64,000 nt of DNA, from assembly GCF_900091495.1 (NCBI RefSeq), contig NZ_LT607413.1:3735001-3799000 (forward strand), written 5' to 3'. Positions within the stretch are counted from its first letter, which is position 1. Each line of letters starts with the position of its first letter. This stretch comes from Micromonospora echinospora. Lineage in GTDB: Bacteria; Actinomycetota; Actinomycetes; Mycobacteriales; Micromonosporaceae. A model generated the notes under the pieces. The model did no database searches. It had not been told where the DNA came from and saw only the letters and a list, made by a program, of their open reading frames with translations. A program made the translations under genes and the position numbers. Positions 19,441 to 29,060 of the stretch are shown here, piece after piece.

Positions 19441-22401
19441 ATGCTCGAGAACGAGCCCGAGGGCGGCGAACGGACCGGCACACAGCCGGCCGCCGAGACC
19501 GCCGAGACCACTGACACTCCCGCCGTCACCCCGACGCGACGGCGGACCACCCGGCGCCGGGCCGCGCCGCTCAACCAGCCGGAACAGACCGAGGCCCCGG
19601 TCGACGCGGCCAGCGGCACCGCCTCCACCAGCTCCGAGGCCCCCCAGGCGGAGGTACTCGCCCCGGTCGCCGGTGAGCTGGACACGGCCCCGAAGACCCG
19701 TCGCCGCCGCAAGGCGACCAGCCCGAAGGCCGCCGAGGAACCGGTCGTGGCCGCCGAGGTGACGGAGGCCGGCGCGGAGGTCGTACCGCCGGTCAAGGTG
19801 ACCCGGACGCGGCGGCGGAAGGCCGCCGAGCCCCCGGCCGCCGAGTCGGTCCCCACGTCGCCGGTCGAGCCGGCCGCCCTGGCGGCCGAGAGCGTGCCGC
19901 CGGTGGTGACCCCGCCGGCCCCGGCGCAGGCGGGGGAGACGGACGCGGCACCGGCGGCGGAGGCCGGGGAAGACATCGGCACGGGCGAGCCGCCGGCCGC
20001 GACCAGTGGCGCGGAGAACCGTTCCGGCGAGGTCCCACCGGGGGTGGCGGTGTCCGCTCCGGCCGAACCGCCGGCCGCGCCCGTGGAGGAGAAGCCGACC
20101 CGTCGTCGCCGGGCCGCGCTCACCCCGCCGGCCGTGCTCTTCATGGCCCCGGAGCCCGAGACGGCACCGGTCCGGGTGACCCCGCCGGCCGAGGAGCCCG
20201 CCGCCGAGGAGCCGACCGAGACCACCCGCCGCCGTCGGCGTGCGCGCCGCGAGGTCGAGCCGGTCGAGGTCGAGGTGGAGGTCGAGGAGGAGCCCACCGC
20301 CGAGGTCGAGGACGAGGCCGCCGAGGACGAGGACGAGGACGACGAGACCGCCGGTGGGCGGCGTCGCCGCCGCCGGGGCCGTCGGGGTCGCGGCCGGGGC
20401 CGGGGCGGAGCCGACGAGGCCGAGGACGAGGAGGCCGAGGAGTCGGCCCAGGCCGAGGAGGAGACCGAGGCCGAGGCCGAGTCGGACGAGGAGGAGGACG
20501 AGAACGGCGACGGGCTGACCCGTCGTCGCCGTCGCCGCCGTCGTCGTGGCGCGGGCGACGTCGAGACGACCGCGGACGACGGCGTCCCGACGGTGGTCAA
20601 GATCCGCGAGCCGCGCAAGACCGTCGACGAGGTGCAGGGCGTCTCCGGCTCGACCCGGCTGGAGGCGAAGCGCCAGCGCCGCCGCGACGGCCGGGAGCAG
20701 CGGCGGACCCGACCGCCGATCCTGAGCGAGTCGGAGTTCCTGGCCCGCCGGGAGGCGGTCGACCGGGTGATGGTGGTCCGCCAGCGCGGCGACCGCACCC
20801 AGATCGGCGTCCTGGAGGACGGCGTCCTGGTCGAGCACTACGTCACCCGCAACTCCTCCGGCACCATGGCCGGCAACGTCTACCTGGGCAAGGTCCAGAA
20901 CGTCCTGCCCAGCATGGAGGCGGCCTTCGTCGACGTCGGGCGGGGCCGCAACGCGGTCCTGTACGCCGGTGAGGTCAACTGGGACACCACCGGCCTGGAG
21001 GGGCGGGCCCGGTCGATCGAGCAGGCGCTCAAGTCCGGTGACTCGGTGCTGGTGCAGGTCACCAAGGACCCGATCGGTCACAAGGGCGCCCGGTTGACCA
21101 GTCACATCGCGCTCTCCGGCCGGCACCTGGTCTACGTGCCGAACGGCAACGCCTCGGGCATCAGCCGGAAGCTGCCGGACACCGAGCGCAAGCGGCTGCG
21201 GGACGTGCTGAAGAAGCTGGTGCCGGACGGCGCGGGCGTGATCGTCCGGACCGCCGCCGAGGGCGCCAGCGAGGACGAGCTGGCCCGGGACGTCAAGCGG
21301 CTCCAGGCGCAGTGGGAGGACATCCAGGTCAAGGCGGCCGAGGGCGGCGCCCCGGTGCTGCTCTACGAGGAGCCTGACCTGGTCATCCGGGTGGTGCGGG
21401 ACCTGTTCAACGAGGACTTCCGCGAGCTGGTGATCGAGGGCGACGGGGCGTACGACATGGTCGAGTCGTACCTGTCGCACGTCTCACCGGACCTGGTCGA
21501 GCGGCTGCGCCGGCACACCGGCACCGCCGACGCCTTCGCCACCTACCGCATCGACGAGCAGATCCTCAAGGGGCTGGACCGGAAGGTCTTCCTGCCCTCC
21601 GGCGGTCACCTGGTCATCGACCGGACCGAGGCGATGACCGTGGTGGACGTCAACACCGGCAAGTACACCGGTGCCGGCGGCAACCTGGAGGAGACGGTCA
21701 CCCGCAACAACCTGGAGGCGGCCGAGGAGATCGTCCGCCAGCTCCGGCTGCGGGACATCGGTGGCATCGTGGTCATCGACTTCATCGACATGGTGTTGGA
21801 GTCGAACCGGGAGCTGGTGCTGCGCCGGCTGACCGAGTGCCTCGGCCGGGACCGGACCAAGCACCAGGTCACCGAGATCACCTCGCTCGGCCTGGTGCAG
21901 ATGACCCGGAAGCGGATCGGCGCGGGGCTGCTGGAGGCGTTCAGCGAGACCTGCGAGTGCTGCAAGGGCCGGGGCCTGATCATCCACACCGAGCCGGTGC
22001 CGGAGAAGCCGCGTTCCGGCGGCGGCGCGCCGGAGAAGACCAAGGCGGTCGCCGCGTCGGCTCCGGCCACCCCGGCGCCCGCCGAGCAGAACGGCACGTC
22101 GACGCGCCGGCGGGGACGCAAGTCGGCCGCGCCGGAGCGGAGCGCCGTCGAGGTCGAGGTCACCGACACCCCGGCCGACCAGTACCAGGACACCATGGGC
22201 TACGACCTGTCCCGGTACGAGGCCGACACGGCGGCGGCCCCGGCGGTGGCCGACGCCCAGCGCGGCGAGTCGGCCCGGCTCGCCGCCGCCGACGACCCGG
22301 ACGCCCTGGGTGACGGCGAGGGCGACGACGACTTCGCCGAGGCGGGCGGCGGTCGCCGCCGGTCCCGGCGTGGCGGCGCGCGACGGCGTACCCGGCCGTG
22401 A
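19441..22401 (+). CDS. rne: Ribonuclease E/G family protein
   Basis: Endoribonuclease for mRNA decay and rRNA processing, 986 aa. Residues 1 to about 420 are low-complexity, with alternating Arg-rich ([13 protein letters not shown]) and Glu/Asp-rich blocks, as in the RNA- and protein-binding arms of actinobacterial RNase E. The catalytic part starts near 430: an S1 domain ([21 protein letters not shown]), the DNase I-like domain with metal-binding VDVNTG and VIDFIDM, and a Zn-link-like CECCKGRG. The C-terminus is again basic ([12 protein letters not shown]). ATG 19441 was chosen because GGAG lies 7 nt upstream. Located before rplU-rpmA-obg, as in mycobacteria. Confidence 0.95.
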   Translation: MLENEPEGGERTGTQPAAETAETTDTPAVTPTRRRTTRRRAAPLNQPEQTEAPVDAASGTASTSSEAPQAEVLAPVAGELDTAPKTRRRRKATSPKAAEEPVVAAEVTEAGAEVVPPVKVTRTRRRKAAEPPAAESVPTSPVEPAALAAESVPPVVTPPAPAQAGETDAAPAAEAGEDIGTGEPPAATSGAENRSGEVPPGVAVSAPAEPPAAPVEEKPTRRRRAALTPPAVLFMAPEPETAPVRVTPPAEEPAAEEPTETTRRRRRARREVEPVEVEVEVEEEPTAEVEDEAAEDEDEDDETAGGRRRRRRGRRGRGRGRGGADEAEDEEAEESAQAEEETEAEAESDEEEDENGDGLTRRRRRRRRRGAGDVETTADDGVPTVVKIREPRKTVDEVQGVSGSTRLEAKRQRRRDGREQRRTRPPILSESEFLARREAVDRVMVVRQRGDRTQIGVLEDGVLVEHYVTRNSSGTMAGNVYLGKVQNVLPSMEAAFVDVGRGRNAVLYAGEVNWDTTGLEGRARSIEQALKSGDSVLVQVTKDPIGHKGARLTSHIALSGRHLVYVPNGNASGISRKLPDTERKRLRDVLKKLVPDGAGVIVRTAAEGASEDELARDVKRLQAQWEDIQVKAAEGGAPVLLYEEPDLVIRVVRDLFNEDFRELVIEGDGAYDMVESYLSHVSPDLVERLRRHTGTADAFATYRIDEQILKGLDRKVFLPSGGHLVIDRTEAMTVVDVNTGKYTGAGGNLEETVTRNNLEAAEEIVRQLRLRDIGGIVVIDFIDMVLESNRELVLRRLTECLGRDRTKHQVTEITSLGLVQMTRKRIGAGLLEAFSETCECCKGRGLIIHTEPVPEKPRSGGGAPEKTKAVAASAPATPAPAEQNGTSTRRRGRKSAAPERSAVEVEVTDTPADQYQDTMGYDLSRYEADTAAAPAVADAQRGESARLAAADDPDALGDGEGDDDFAEAGGGRRRSRRGGARRRTRP

Positions 22402-22426
22402 CCCGTCGCTGAGCAGCCCGTACGCA

Positions 22427-22475
22427 GCACAGGGCCCTGCCCGTCCGGTACCCGCCGGCGGACGGGGCCCTGTGC
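22427..22475 (+). terminator. Terminator-like hairpin after rne
   Basis: Long stem: GCACAGGGCCC...CCGTCCG (22427-22447) pairs with CGGACGGGGCCCTGTGC (22459-22475), with one 4-nt internal bulge. It lies 25 nt after the rne stop. No U-tract follows, which is common for actinobacterial terminators. Confidence 0.75.
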
Positions 22476-22539
22476 CGTGCGCCGGATGCCCGGCGTCCCC
22501 GGAAGGGCCGGTGCCCCCGTGCGGGCTCCCGTCCGAGGT

Positions 22540-22579
22540 GGGGCCGGACGGGGGGTACGGCCCCGGTTTGGGGCCGGGG
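22540..22579 (+). other. Competing hairpins in rplU leader
   Basis: In the 316-bp gap between rne and rplU, after the terminator, GGGGCCG (about 22540-22546) can pair with CGGCCCC (22558-22564). The same CGGCCCC can instead pair with GGGGCC (22570-22575). Mutually exclusive hairpins upstream of a ribosomal-protein operon could attenuate transcription, but no known leader motif was recognised. The remaining sequence to 22717 shows nothing distinct apart from the rplU ribosome binding site GGGAG. Confidence 0.3.
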
Positions 22580-22717
22580 TCGGGCATGGCGTACTCTTGC
22601 CTGCGGCGTACTTTGGTGCGCCGAGTTCTCGCTGCCCGAGCCGCCGCGCCTTCCACGCCCGGTGAGCCGCCGCGGGAACGACCGCCAGCAGCCTCAACGA
22701 CAGGGAGTCCGCCTCCG

Positions 22718-23032
22718 ATGTACGCGATCGTCAAGACCGGCGGCAAGCAGTACAAGGTCGCCGAGGGCGACGTGATCGAGGTCGAGAAGCTCGCCGGTGC
22801 CCCCGGCGACGCGGTGAAGCTCACCGCGGTGCTCCTCGTCGACGGTGACGACCTGGTGACCGACGCGGCGAAGCTTGCCGAGGTCGCGGTGTCCGGCGAG
22901 ATCGCCGCGCACACCAAGGGCCCGAAGATCCGGATCCACAAGTTCAAGAACAAGACCGGCTACCACAAGCGCCAGGGTCACCGCCAGCCGTTGACCCAGG
23001 TCAAGGTGACCGGCATCTCCAGCGGGAAGTAG
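22718..23032 (+). CDS. rplU: 50S ribosomal protein L21
   Basis: Large-subunit protein of 104 aa, the usual length. It shows the canonical opening [18 protein letters not shown] and the C-terminal block [16 protein letters not shown] that contacts 23S rRNA. The ATG is preceded by GGGAG. It is followed after 11 nt by rpmA, the standard L21-L27 operon. Confidence 0.98.
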   Translation: MYAIVKTGGKQYKVAEGDVIEVEKLAGAPGDAVKLTAVLLVDGDDLVTDAAKLAEVAVSGEIAAHTKGPKIRIHKFKNKTGYHKRQGHRQPLTQVKVTGISSGK

Positions 23033-23043
23033 GTCGTCCTCCA

Positions 23044-23301
23044 ATGGCTCACAAAAAGGGTGCGTCCAGCTCGCGTAACGGTCGCGACTCCGCGGCCCAG
23101 CGGCTCGGCGTGAAGCGCTTCGGTGGTCAGGTCGTCAGCGCCGGCGAGATCATCGTCCGGCAGCGTGGCACCAAGTTCCACCCCGGTGACCTGGTTGGCC
23201 GTGGCGGAGACGACACGCTCTTCGCGCTGGCCGCCGGCTCGGTCCAGTTCGGCACCAAGCGCGGTCGCAAGACCGTCAGCATCGTACCGGCGGGGCAGTA
23301 G
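23044..23301 (+). CDS. rpmA: 50S ribosomal protein L27
   Basis: Large-subunit protein of 85 aa. The N-terminus [16 protein letters not shown] reaches the peptidyl-transferase centre in the ribosome, and no Firmicutes-type cleavable leader precedes it. [15 protein letters not shown] is typical. It is co-transcribed with rplU and ends in a strong terminator before obg. Confidence 0.98.
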   Translation: MAHKKGASSSRNGRDSAAQRLGVKRFGGQVVSAGEIIVRQRGTKFHPGDLVGRGGDDTLFALAAGSVQFGTKRGRKTVSIVPAGQ

Positions 23302-23310
23302 TCTTCCGAC

Positions 23311-23352
23311 GAAGCGGGCCGGGGACCTGGTGTCCCGGCCCGCTTCGTCTTT
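23311..23352 (+). terminator. Intrinsic terminator after rpmA
   Basis: GAAGCGGGCCGGGGAC (23311-23326) pairs with GTCCCGGCCCGCTTC (23332-23346), with one bulged base and a short loop, followed by GTCTTTTTC. It is a classic stem with a U-tract, separating rplU-rpmA from obg, although obg starts only 52 nt later. Read-through or a promoter inside the hairpin region would be needed for obg. Confidence 0.9.
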
Positions 23353-23403
23353 TTCGTGCAACAGGTGGGTAGTCGCGGGTATCCCGCGGGGAGGATTGAC
23401 GAC

Positions 23404-24903
23404 GTGACGATGTTCGTGGACCGGGTCGTCCTGCATCTGCGGGCCGGCGACGGCGGGCACGGCTGTGTCTCGATCCACCGGGAGAAGTTCAAGCCCTTCG
23501 GCGGCCCCGACGGTGGCAACGGCGGACACGGCGGCAGCGTCTCGCTGGTCGTCGACCCGCAGGTGCACACGCTGCTCGACTTCCACTTCCGTCCGCACGT
23601 CAAGGCCGACAACGGCAAGGGCGGCGCGGGTTCGAACCGGGACGGGGCCAACGGCCGCGACCTGGTGCTCAAGGTGCCCAACGGCACCGTGGTGCAGACT
23701 CCCGACGGCACCGTGCTCGCCGACCTGGTCGGCGCGGGCACCACCTTCGAGGCGGCCCGGGGCGGCCGGGGCGGCCGGGGCAACGCCTCGCTGGCCAACG
23801 CCCGGCGCAAGGCGCCCGGCTTCGCCGAGCTGGGCGAGCCCGGTGACGAGCTCGACGTCGTCCTGGAGCTGAAGAGCGTCGCCGACGTCGGACTGGTCGG
23901 CTACCCGTCGGCCGGCAAGTCGTCGCTGATCTCGGTGATCTCCGCCGCCAAGCCGAAGATCGCCGACTACCCGTTCACCACGCTGGTGCCGAACCTCGGG
24001 GTGGTCCAGGCCGGCGAGCGCACCTTCACCGTCGCCGACGTGCCCGGCCTGATCCCGGGCGCGGCCACCGGCAAGGGGCTGGGGCTGGAGTTCCTCCGGC
24101 ACATCGAGCGCTGTTCGGTGCTGGTGCACGTGGTCGACACCGCCACCCTGGAGCCGGGGCGGGACCCGGCGGCCGACATCGACACCATCGAGGCGGAGCT
24201 GACCGCGTACGGGGGGCTGGAGGAGCGGCCCCGGCTGATCGTGCTGAACAAGGTCGACGTGCCGGACGGGCGGGACCTTGCCGAGATCGTCCGGCCGGAC
24301 CTGGAGGCCCGTGGCTGGCCGATCTTCGAGGTCTCCGCGGCGACCCGGGAGGGGCTGCGTGAGCTGACGTACGCGATGGCGGATCTGGTCGATCAGGCCC
24401 GGCAGGCGGCGCCGCCGGTCGAGCCGACCCGGATCGTCATCCGGCCGACCGCCGTCGACGACGCGGGGTTCACCATCGAGGCGCAGCCCGACGGCTCGTA
24501 CGTGGTGCGCGGCACGCGCCCGGAGCGCTGGGTGCGGCAGACGAACTTCGACAACGACGAGGCGGTCGGCTACCTCGCCGACCGGCTGGCCCGGCTCGGC
24601 GTCGAGGAGAAGCTGGCCAAGGCCGGCGCGCAGCCCGGCGACCTGGTGCGGATCGGGGAGCGCGAGTTCGACTGGCAGCCCACCCTCTACGCCGGGGTCG
24701 ACTTCGTTCCCGGCAACCGGGGCACCGACGTCCGGCTGGAGGAGAAGTCGAACCGGGCCTCGGCGGCCGACCGGCTCGCCGCCCGCAAGGCCCGCCGGCA
24801 GCGCCCGGCGGACGAGATCGAGGCCGGGGTTGTGGCTGAGGCCGGGGCCAGGGTCGAGGTCGAGGCCGGGTCCGCAGACGACGCGGGCGACGACGCCGAA
24901 TAG
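23404..24903 (+). CDS. obg: GTPase Obg/CgtA
   Basis: Essential GTPase in 50S assembly and stress control, 499 aa. It has the glycine-rich Obg domain (residues about 3-160, [12 protein letters not shown]), the G domain with P-loop GYPSAGKSS (about 165-173), G3 DVPGLIPGA and G4 NKVD, and the OCT domain of Gram-positives (about 345-430). An Ala/Glu-rich acidic tail follows. GTG at 23404 is preferred over ATG 23410 because GGGGAGGA lies 8 nt before it. The proB and proA genes that usually follow in actinobacteria are absent. Confidence 0.97.
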   Translation: MTMFVDRVVLHLRAGDGGHGCVSIHREKFKPFGGPDGGNGGHGGSVSLVVDPQVHTLLDFHFRPHVKADNGKGGAGSNRDGANGRDLVLKVPNGTVVQTPDGTVLADLVGAGTTFEAARGGRGGRGNASLANARRKAPGFAELGEPGDELDVVLELKSVADVGLVGYPSAGKSSLISVISAAKPKIADYPFTTLVPNLGVVQAGERTFTVADVPGLIPGAATGKGLGLEFLRHIERCSVLVHVVDTATLEPGRDPAADIDTIEAELTAYGGLEERPRLIVLNKVDVPDGRDLAEIVRPDLEARGWPIFEVSAATREGLRELTYAMADLVDQARQAAPPVEPTRIVIRPTAVDDAGFTIEAQPDGSYVVRGTRPERWVRQTNFDNDEAVGYLADRLARLGVEEKLAKAGAQPGDLVRIGEREFDWQPTLYAGVDFVPGNRGTDVRLEEKSNRASAADRLAARKARRQRPADEIEAGVVAEAGARVEVEAGSADDAGDDAE

Positions 24904-24973
24904 CCGGCTGCGCTCCGTGACCGGGTCCACCGGCGGAAACCTGCGGGAAATCCGGCCAACCTACCGTGGCGGG

Positions 24974-25423
24974 ATGCGGATCGAAATGCGCCCCGCCGGC
25001 GACCCTGAGATCGCCGCCCTGGTCACGGCGCAGCAGCGGGAGCTGCGGGAAGCCGACGGGGGACTGGACGGGCAGGCCACCGTGACCCGGGACGACATCC
25101 ACTACCTGGCGGTCGTGCTCAACGAGCGGGCGGTGGCCTGCGGTGGGGTGCAGGCCCTGGACAGCGGCACGGGCGAGATCAAACGGATGTACGTCCGCCC
25201 GGCGTTCCGGGGACGCGGCATCGGCCGGCAGTTGCTGGTCGCCCTCGAGGAGTTGGCCTTCCAGCAGGGACACCACACCGTCTGCCTGGAGACCGGCAGC
25301 TACCTGCCGGCCGCGATCGCCCTCTACATCTCCTGCGGGTACGCCCCGATCCCGGTGTACGGCGAGTACGTCGACAACCCGTACAGCGTCTGCTTCGCCA
25401 AGCGTCTCCCGCTGGCCGCCTGA
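24974..25423 (+). CDS. GNAT family N-acetyltransferase
   Basis: Protein of 149 aa. The acetyl-CoA-binding motif A is clear: RMYVRPAFRGRGIGRQLL (about residues 67-84, R-G-x-G-I-G). The C-terminal YISCGYAPIPVYGEYVDNP resembles motif B of GNAT enzymes. The acceptor substrate is unknown. It begins 70 bp after obg in the same direction and could be read from the obg promoter. A perfect 12-bp hairpin follows it. Confidence 0.9.
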   Translation: MRIEMRPAGDPEIAALVTAQQRELREADGGLDGQATVTRDDIHYLAVVLNERAVACGGVQALDSGTGEIKRMYVRPAFRGRGIGRQLLVALEELAFQQGHHTVCLETGSYLPAAIALYISCGYAPIPVYGEYVDNPYSVCFAKRLPLAA

Positions 25424-25437
25424 CCCTTCTTCTTCCC

Positions 25438-25471
25438 CGCCGCCGACGCCACCACCGGTGCGTCGGCGGCG
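25438..25471 (+). terminator. Hairpin terminator after GNAT gene
   Basis: Perfect 12-bp stem CGCCGCCGACGC (25438-25449) with GCGTCGGCGGCG (25460-25471) and a 10-nt loop, 14 nt after the stop codon. It separates obg-GNAT from the membrane-protein operon that starts at 25673. The gap also holds GGGTAG at 25584 without a convincing -35 partner. Confidence 0.75.
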
Positions 25472-25672
25472 TCGTCGTGTGCGATGTCCCTGACCTGCCG
25501 GCGGCGGCGCACGTCGTCGGGGACCGACGTCCCGGCGGGTGTGGACGGACCGGAAAGAAAGCAGGCATGGAGCCGTGAGGCGGGGGTAGGTCAATAGTCA
25601 GCCGACGAGAGAGCCGGCGAACTCCCCCCAGTCGAACCGCGACGAGTTTCTCCAGCGGACGGAAGGCAAACC

Positions 25673-26563
25673 ATGACTTACGATCCGGCAACCACGTCCT
25701 CGAACGGTACCGCCTACGGATACGAGCCGACCGGCTCGTACGGCTCGCACACCGCGACCTACGAGTCGCACAACGGCGCGTCCACCTCGGACAACGGCGT
25801 GCGTGAGCAGGCCAGGCAGGTCGGCGCGGAGGCCGCCCACGCGGGTGGCGCGGTCGCCCAGACGGCCAAGGACCAGGGCCGGGAGGTCATCGGTGAGGCC
25901 ACCCGGCAGGCCCGCAACGTCTACGGTGAGGCCCGCACCCAGCTCGCCAGCCAGGCTGCCGACCAGCAGCGCCGTGCCGCGAGCGGGCTGCGGTCGCTGG
26001 CCGAGGAGATGCGTTCCATGGCGCAGCAGGGCGGACAGGGCGGCCCGGTCACCGAACTCGCCCACCAGGCCGCCGACCGGGTACACGGCGTCGCCGGCTG
26101 GCTCGACGAGCGCCAGCCGGGAGACCTGCTGCACGAGGTGCGCGACTATGCCCGCCGCAACCCCGGCACCTTCCTGGTGGGCGCGGCCCTGCTCGGCGTC
26201 CTCGCCGGCCGGCTGACCAGGAACGTCGCCGCCACCGGCGACGACCAGCAGCCGGGCGGGTACCAGCCGGTCGCCGACCCGGACCGGACGGCGGTGCTGC
26301 CGACGGAGGCCGCGTACGCGACGCCCGACCCGGGCTACGCCGACCCGCTGGCCGGCGGCTACGCCCAGCCCCCGCGTCCGGGCGGCTACGCCGCGCCGAC
26401 CACTGGTGGTTACGCCGCCCCGGCGGGCGGTGGCTACGCCGCCCCGACCGGCGGTGGCTACGTGGAGCCGCTGCCGCCGACCGGCACCGGCCAGCCGCTG
26501 CCGCCGGTCGACCAGACCGACCCGCTGCCGGGCGTCCCGTCGAGCGGGGTCACCCGCCCATGA
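25673..26563 (+). CDS. Hypothetical protein with amphipathic helix, membrane segment and GGYA repeats
   Basis: Protein of 296 aa, not recognised. Residues 1-45 are Ser/Tyr/Gly-rich and polar. About 45-150 are Ala/Gln/Arg-rich helical sequence (VREQARQVGAEAAHAGGAV...), resembling stress-type helical repeats. A short membrane segment follows (GTFLVGAALLGVLAGRL, about 170-186). The tail (about 205-296) has repeated GGYAAP units. The same Ala-rich helix plus glycine-bearing membrane segment recurs in the DUF3618 protein two genes downstream. First gene of a three-gene operon; it probably acts at the membrane. Function unknown. Confidence 0.78.
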   Translation: MTYDPATTSSNGTAYGYEPTGSYGSHTATYESHNGASTSDNGVREQARQVGAEAAHAGGAVAQTAKDQGREVIGEATRQARNVYGEARTQLASQAADQQRRAASGLRSLAEEMRSMAQQGGQGGPVTELAHQAADRVHGVAGWLDERQPGDLLHEVRDYARRNPGTFLVGAALLGVLAGRLTRNVAATGDDQQPGGYQPVADPDRTAVLPTEAAYATPDPGYADPLAGGYAQPPRPGGYAAPTTGGYAAPAGGGYAAPTGGGYVEPLPPTGTGQPLPPVDQTDPLPGVPSSGVTRP

Positions 26564-26633
26564 AGCTGCTGACCAGCCGGTACGCCCGCCCGAGGGCGCG
26601 GGCGGCCGGCGCGTACGGAGAGGAGACGGCGGC

Positions 26634-27134
26634 GTGAGCATGCCGACGCACCAGGGGTACGACCCCGCGTACCAGCCCACCACGAACCTCAACGGGCAGC
26701 ACCCGAACCTCAACGGGCACGCCCACCCGCACACCGCCGAGGAGGTCACCAACCGATCCGTCGGCGACCTGATGCGGCAGGTCACGACCGACCTCTCCAC
26801 GCTCATGCGGCAGGAGGTGGAACTCGCCAAGGCCGAGATCCGCGAGGAGGGGAAGAAGGCCGGCAAGGCCGCCGGGTTCTTCGGCGGGGCCGGCTTCGGC
26901 GGCTACATGGTGGCGCTGTTCCTCTCGATCGCCCTCTGGGCCGGGCTGTCCAACGTGATGGACGCCGGCTGGGCGGCCCTGATCGTCGCCGTCCTCTGGG
27001 GCGTGGCCGCCGCCGTCCTCTACTCGATGGGCAAGAAGAACGCCGACCGTGTCCGAGGGCTCAGGCGCACCAACGACAGCGTGCAGCGGATCCCGGACGC
27101 CCTGAAGCCGCACCCGGAGGGAGTCACCCGATGA
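26634..27134 (+). CDS. Holin-X type membrane protein (phage holin superfamily, actinobacterial)
   Basis: Protein of 166 aa. An Asn/His-rich N-terminal tail is followed by SVGDLMRQVTTDLSTLMRQEVELAKAE, the typical start of the actinobacterial Holin-X family (PF07332). Two membrane segments follow (about 85-135) and a basic C-terminus. Despite the family name these are chromosomal proteins of unknown role, and no phage genes are near. The GTG at 26634 has AGGAG 8 nt upstream and is preferred to the ATG at 26640. The stop overlaps the next ATG by 4 bp. Confidence 0.83.
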   Translation: MSMPTHQGYDPAYQPTTNLNGQHPNLNGHAHPHTAEEVTNRSVGDLMRQVTTDLSTLMRQEVELAKAEIREEGKKAGKAAGFFGGAGFGGYMVALFLSIALWAGLSNVMDAGWAALIVAVLWGVAAAVLYSMGKKNADRVRGLRRTNDSVQRIPDALKPHPEGVTR

Positions 27135-27814
27135 GCACCGATCCCGACCAGATCCGCCGCGAGATCGAAGCCACCCGCAACAACCTGAGCTCCGATGTGG
27201 ACGCGTTGGCGTACAAGGTCAGCCCGAGCCGCATCGTCGACGACCGCAAGCAGCGGGCGCGTGGCGCCCTGCAGAATGTGAGGGACAAGGTGATGGGAAA
27301 CGCGTCGGATCTCGGCCACGCCGGCGGACACGCCGCCCACTCGGTCGGCGACCGTGCCTCCTCGGCGGCGTCCACCGTCGGCCACGCCGCGCACTCGGCC
27401 GCCTCCTCGGTCAGCGGCGCGGCGCACTCCGCCGCCTCCTCGGTGGGGGACGCGGCGCACCGGGCCCCGCAGACGCTGCGGCGCAAGTCCCAGGGGAACC
27501 CGCTCGCCGCCGGTCTGATCGCCTTCGGGGTGGGCTGGCTGGCGTCGTCGCTGCTGCCCGCCACCGAGCGGGAGCAGCGGGCCGCCACCCAGGTCAAGGA
27601 GAAGGCCCGCGAGCACTCCCACCTGGTCACCGACAAGCTGGGCGAGGTCGCCGGCGAGATGAAGGAGCAGTTGCGCGAGCCGGCGCAGCAGGCCACCGAG
27701 TCGGTGCGGTCGACCGCCCAGGAGGCCGTGCAGACGGTCAAGGACGACACCCGGTCCGCCGCGTACGACGTGAAGGACCAGGCACAGCACGCGCGCGAAC
27801 AGGTCCGGCACTGA
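27131..27814 (+). CDS. DUF3618 family protein
   Basis: Protein of 227 aa. The DUF3618 signature opens it (DPDQIRREIEATRNNLSSDVDAL, residues 4-26). Repeated AAHSAASSVG units form an Ala/Ser-rich helix (about 60-115). One membrane segment, AAGLIAFGVGWLASSLL, lies at about 128-144, followed by a long charged helical tail. DUF3618 genes regularly follow Holin-X genes in actinobacteria. Translation is coupled to the upstream gene by ATGA overlap. Function unknown; a membrane-bound structural or stress role is a guess. Confidence 0.85.
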   Translation: MSTDPDQIRREIEATRNNLSSDVDALAYKVSPSRIVDDRKQRARGALQNVRDKVMGNASDLGHAGGHAAHSVGDRASSAASTVGHAAHSAASSVSGAAHSAASSVGDAAHRAPQTLRRKSQGNPLAAGLIAFGVGWLASSLLPATEREQRAATQVKEKAREHSHLVTDKLGEVAGEMKEQLREPAQQATESVRSTAQEAVQTVKDDTRSAAYDVKDQAQHAREQVRH

Positions 27815-27838
27815 CCAGCCGTACGGACCCGTACGCCG

Positions 27839-27887
27839 CGGCTCGCGGCCACCCCCGGCGCCACCCGCCGGAGGTGGCCGCGAGCCG
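27839..27887 (+). terminator. Hairpin after DUF3618 operon
   Basis: Perfect 15-bp stem CGGCTCGCGGCCACC (27839-27853) with GGTGGCCGCGAGCCG (27873-27887). The loop contains a second small stem (CCGGCG/CGCCGG-like). It lies 24 nt after the stop and is probably the operon terminator. A dispersed double-palindrome element follows. Confidence 0.85.
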
Positions 27888-27929
27888 TTGCGTGCGCACC
27901 CGGTCCGTTGGCGTGCACGTGGTGGGTGG

Positions 27930-27988
27930 TTGGTAGCAGGGGCCCCTTGTTACCGCTTTTTGCCGAGCAGGGGTCCCCTGCAACCACC
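27930..27988. repeat. Dispersed double-palindrome hairpin element, copy 2
   Basis: GGTAGCAGGGGCCCCTTGTT, then ACCGC, a loop TTTTTGCC, then GAGCAGGGGTCCCCTGCAAC. It lies between the convergent ends of the DUF3618 operon and the glycosyltransferase gene. The central loop is the reverse complement of the loop in copies 3 and 5, so the element occurs in both orientations. Confidence 0.85.
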
Positions 27989-28028
27989 TCACCCCACCCC
28001 GCCCCACCCCGGCCGACCGGGGCTCGGG

Positions 28029-29060
28029 TCAGGTGGGGCGGGACGAGGGGAGCGGGCCGGGGCGGGCACGCAGGACGCGGGGTGGGTTGGCGGCGAGCCG
28101 GAGGCGGGTGCCGGCGTAGCGCACGCCGCCGAAGAGCACCCGCTGCCCCAGCGCCAACCAGGAACAGGCGGCCCGTTCGAGCACCCAGAGCGGCGCGGCC
28201 AGGGCGGTCGCCGGTGGGAAGACCCGGGTGCCGCCCGCCCGACGCCGTCCCGCCTCGGCCAGCGCCACCGTGGTCGCCAGCGCGCCGAGGACCGGGCCGG
28301 GCCGACGCGCGACGACGGCCGCGCCGACGGCCGGCAGCACCGCGAGGAAGACCGCCAGCCGCACCGGCTGGGCCAGGTCGTCGTACGCCTGCCGGACCCG
28401 TTGGCCGAGGAAGTGCCGGGCGGCCGGGGGCAGCCGGCGGACGTAGAGCCCGGCCGGCGCCGCCTCGGTGCCGCCGTACGTCCGCACGGTGCGGATCAGC
28501 TCCAGGTTCTCGAAGAGCACGTCCGGGTCGTAGCCACCCATCGCCAGGAAAGTGCTGCGTCGCACGGCCAGGGTGCCCGGGTAGTCCGCGCCGAACGCCC
28601 GGTTGAGCAGGATCCGGCCGGTGTCCCAGTACGCGTGCCAGGGCATCGGGTCGAAGTAGTTCTGCGGCCGGACCAGGTCCACCCGGTCAAGCAGCCGGTG
28701 TACGGCGCGCAGCCCCGCGTCGTCGTACCGGACGTCGTCGTCGGCGATCACCACGTGCTCGTGCCCGGCCAGGCGGACGCCGGTGAGCACCCCGAGCACC
28801 TTTCCGTTCGCGCCGCGCAGCGCCGGATCGGGCGGGACGTGCCGCACCAGGCCACGCCAGAGCGTGGCGTGCCGGGCGAAGGCCCCTGGTGGGGAACCGT
28901 CGACGACGGTCACCTCGACCCGCGCGGCGAGCCGCCGCAGGTACCCGGTCAGCTCGTCCAGCCCGGTGTCGTCGGTCCAGCGCAGCGGCAGCACGTACGA
29001 CAGGGGCAGCCGGGTGGCGGTGATCGCCCGACGCCGGGCCGGGCGGGGCGGGGCGCTCAC
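28029..29060 (-). CDS. Glycosyltransferase family 2-like protein
   Basis: Protein of 343 aa. The N-terminal ~220 residues resemble a GT-A fold: VEVTVVDGSPP near 50 and HVVIADDDVRYDD near 100, the Asp-rich nucleotide-sugar/metal motif, with a later FENLELIRTVRTYG segment. The C-terminal part holds hydrophobic segments (LAVFLAVLPAVGAAVVARR and others) that suggest membrane association. Acceptor and sugar cannot be told. The GTG start overlaps the stop of the upstream methyltransferase (GTGA), so the two are one operon. GGAGGAGG precedes the start. Confidence 0.82.
   Translation of the reverse strand: MSAPPRPARRRAITATRLPLSYVLPLRWTDDTGLDELTGYLRRLAARVEVTVVDGSPPGAFARHATLWRGLVRHVPPDPALRGANGKVLGVLTGVRLAGHEHVVIADDDVRYDDAGLRAVHRLLDRVDLVRPQNYFDPMPWHAYWDTGRILLNRAFGADYPGTLAVRRSTFLAMGGYDPDVLFENLELIRTVRTYGGTEAAPAGLYVRRLPPAARHFLGQRVRQAYDDLAQPVRLAVFLAVLPAVGAAVVARRPGPVLGALATTVALAEAGRRRAGGTRVFPPATALAAPLWVLERAACSWLALGQRVLFGGVRYAGTRLRLAANPPRVLRARPGPLPSSRPT

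Noticed and set aside
26634..27134. Holin-like gene as a sign of prophage
   Set aside because: No integrase, capsid, tail or lysin genes are near. The Holin-X family is chromosomal and widespread in actinobacteria and is paired with DUF3618 here.
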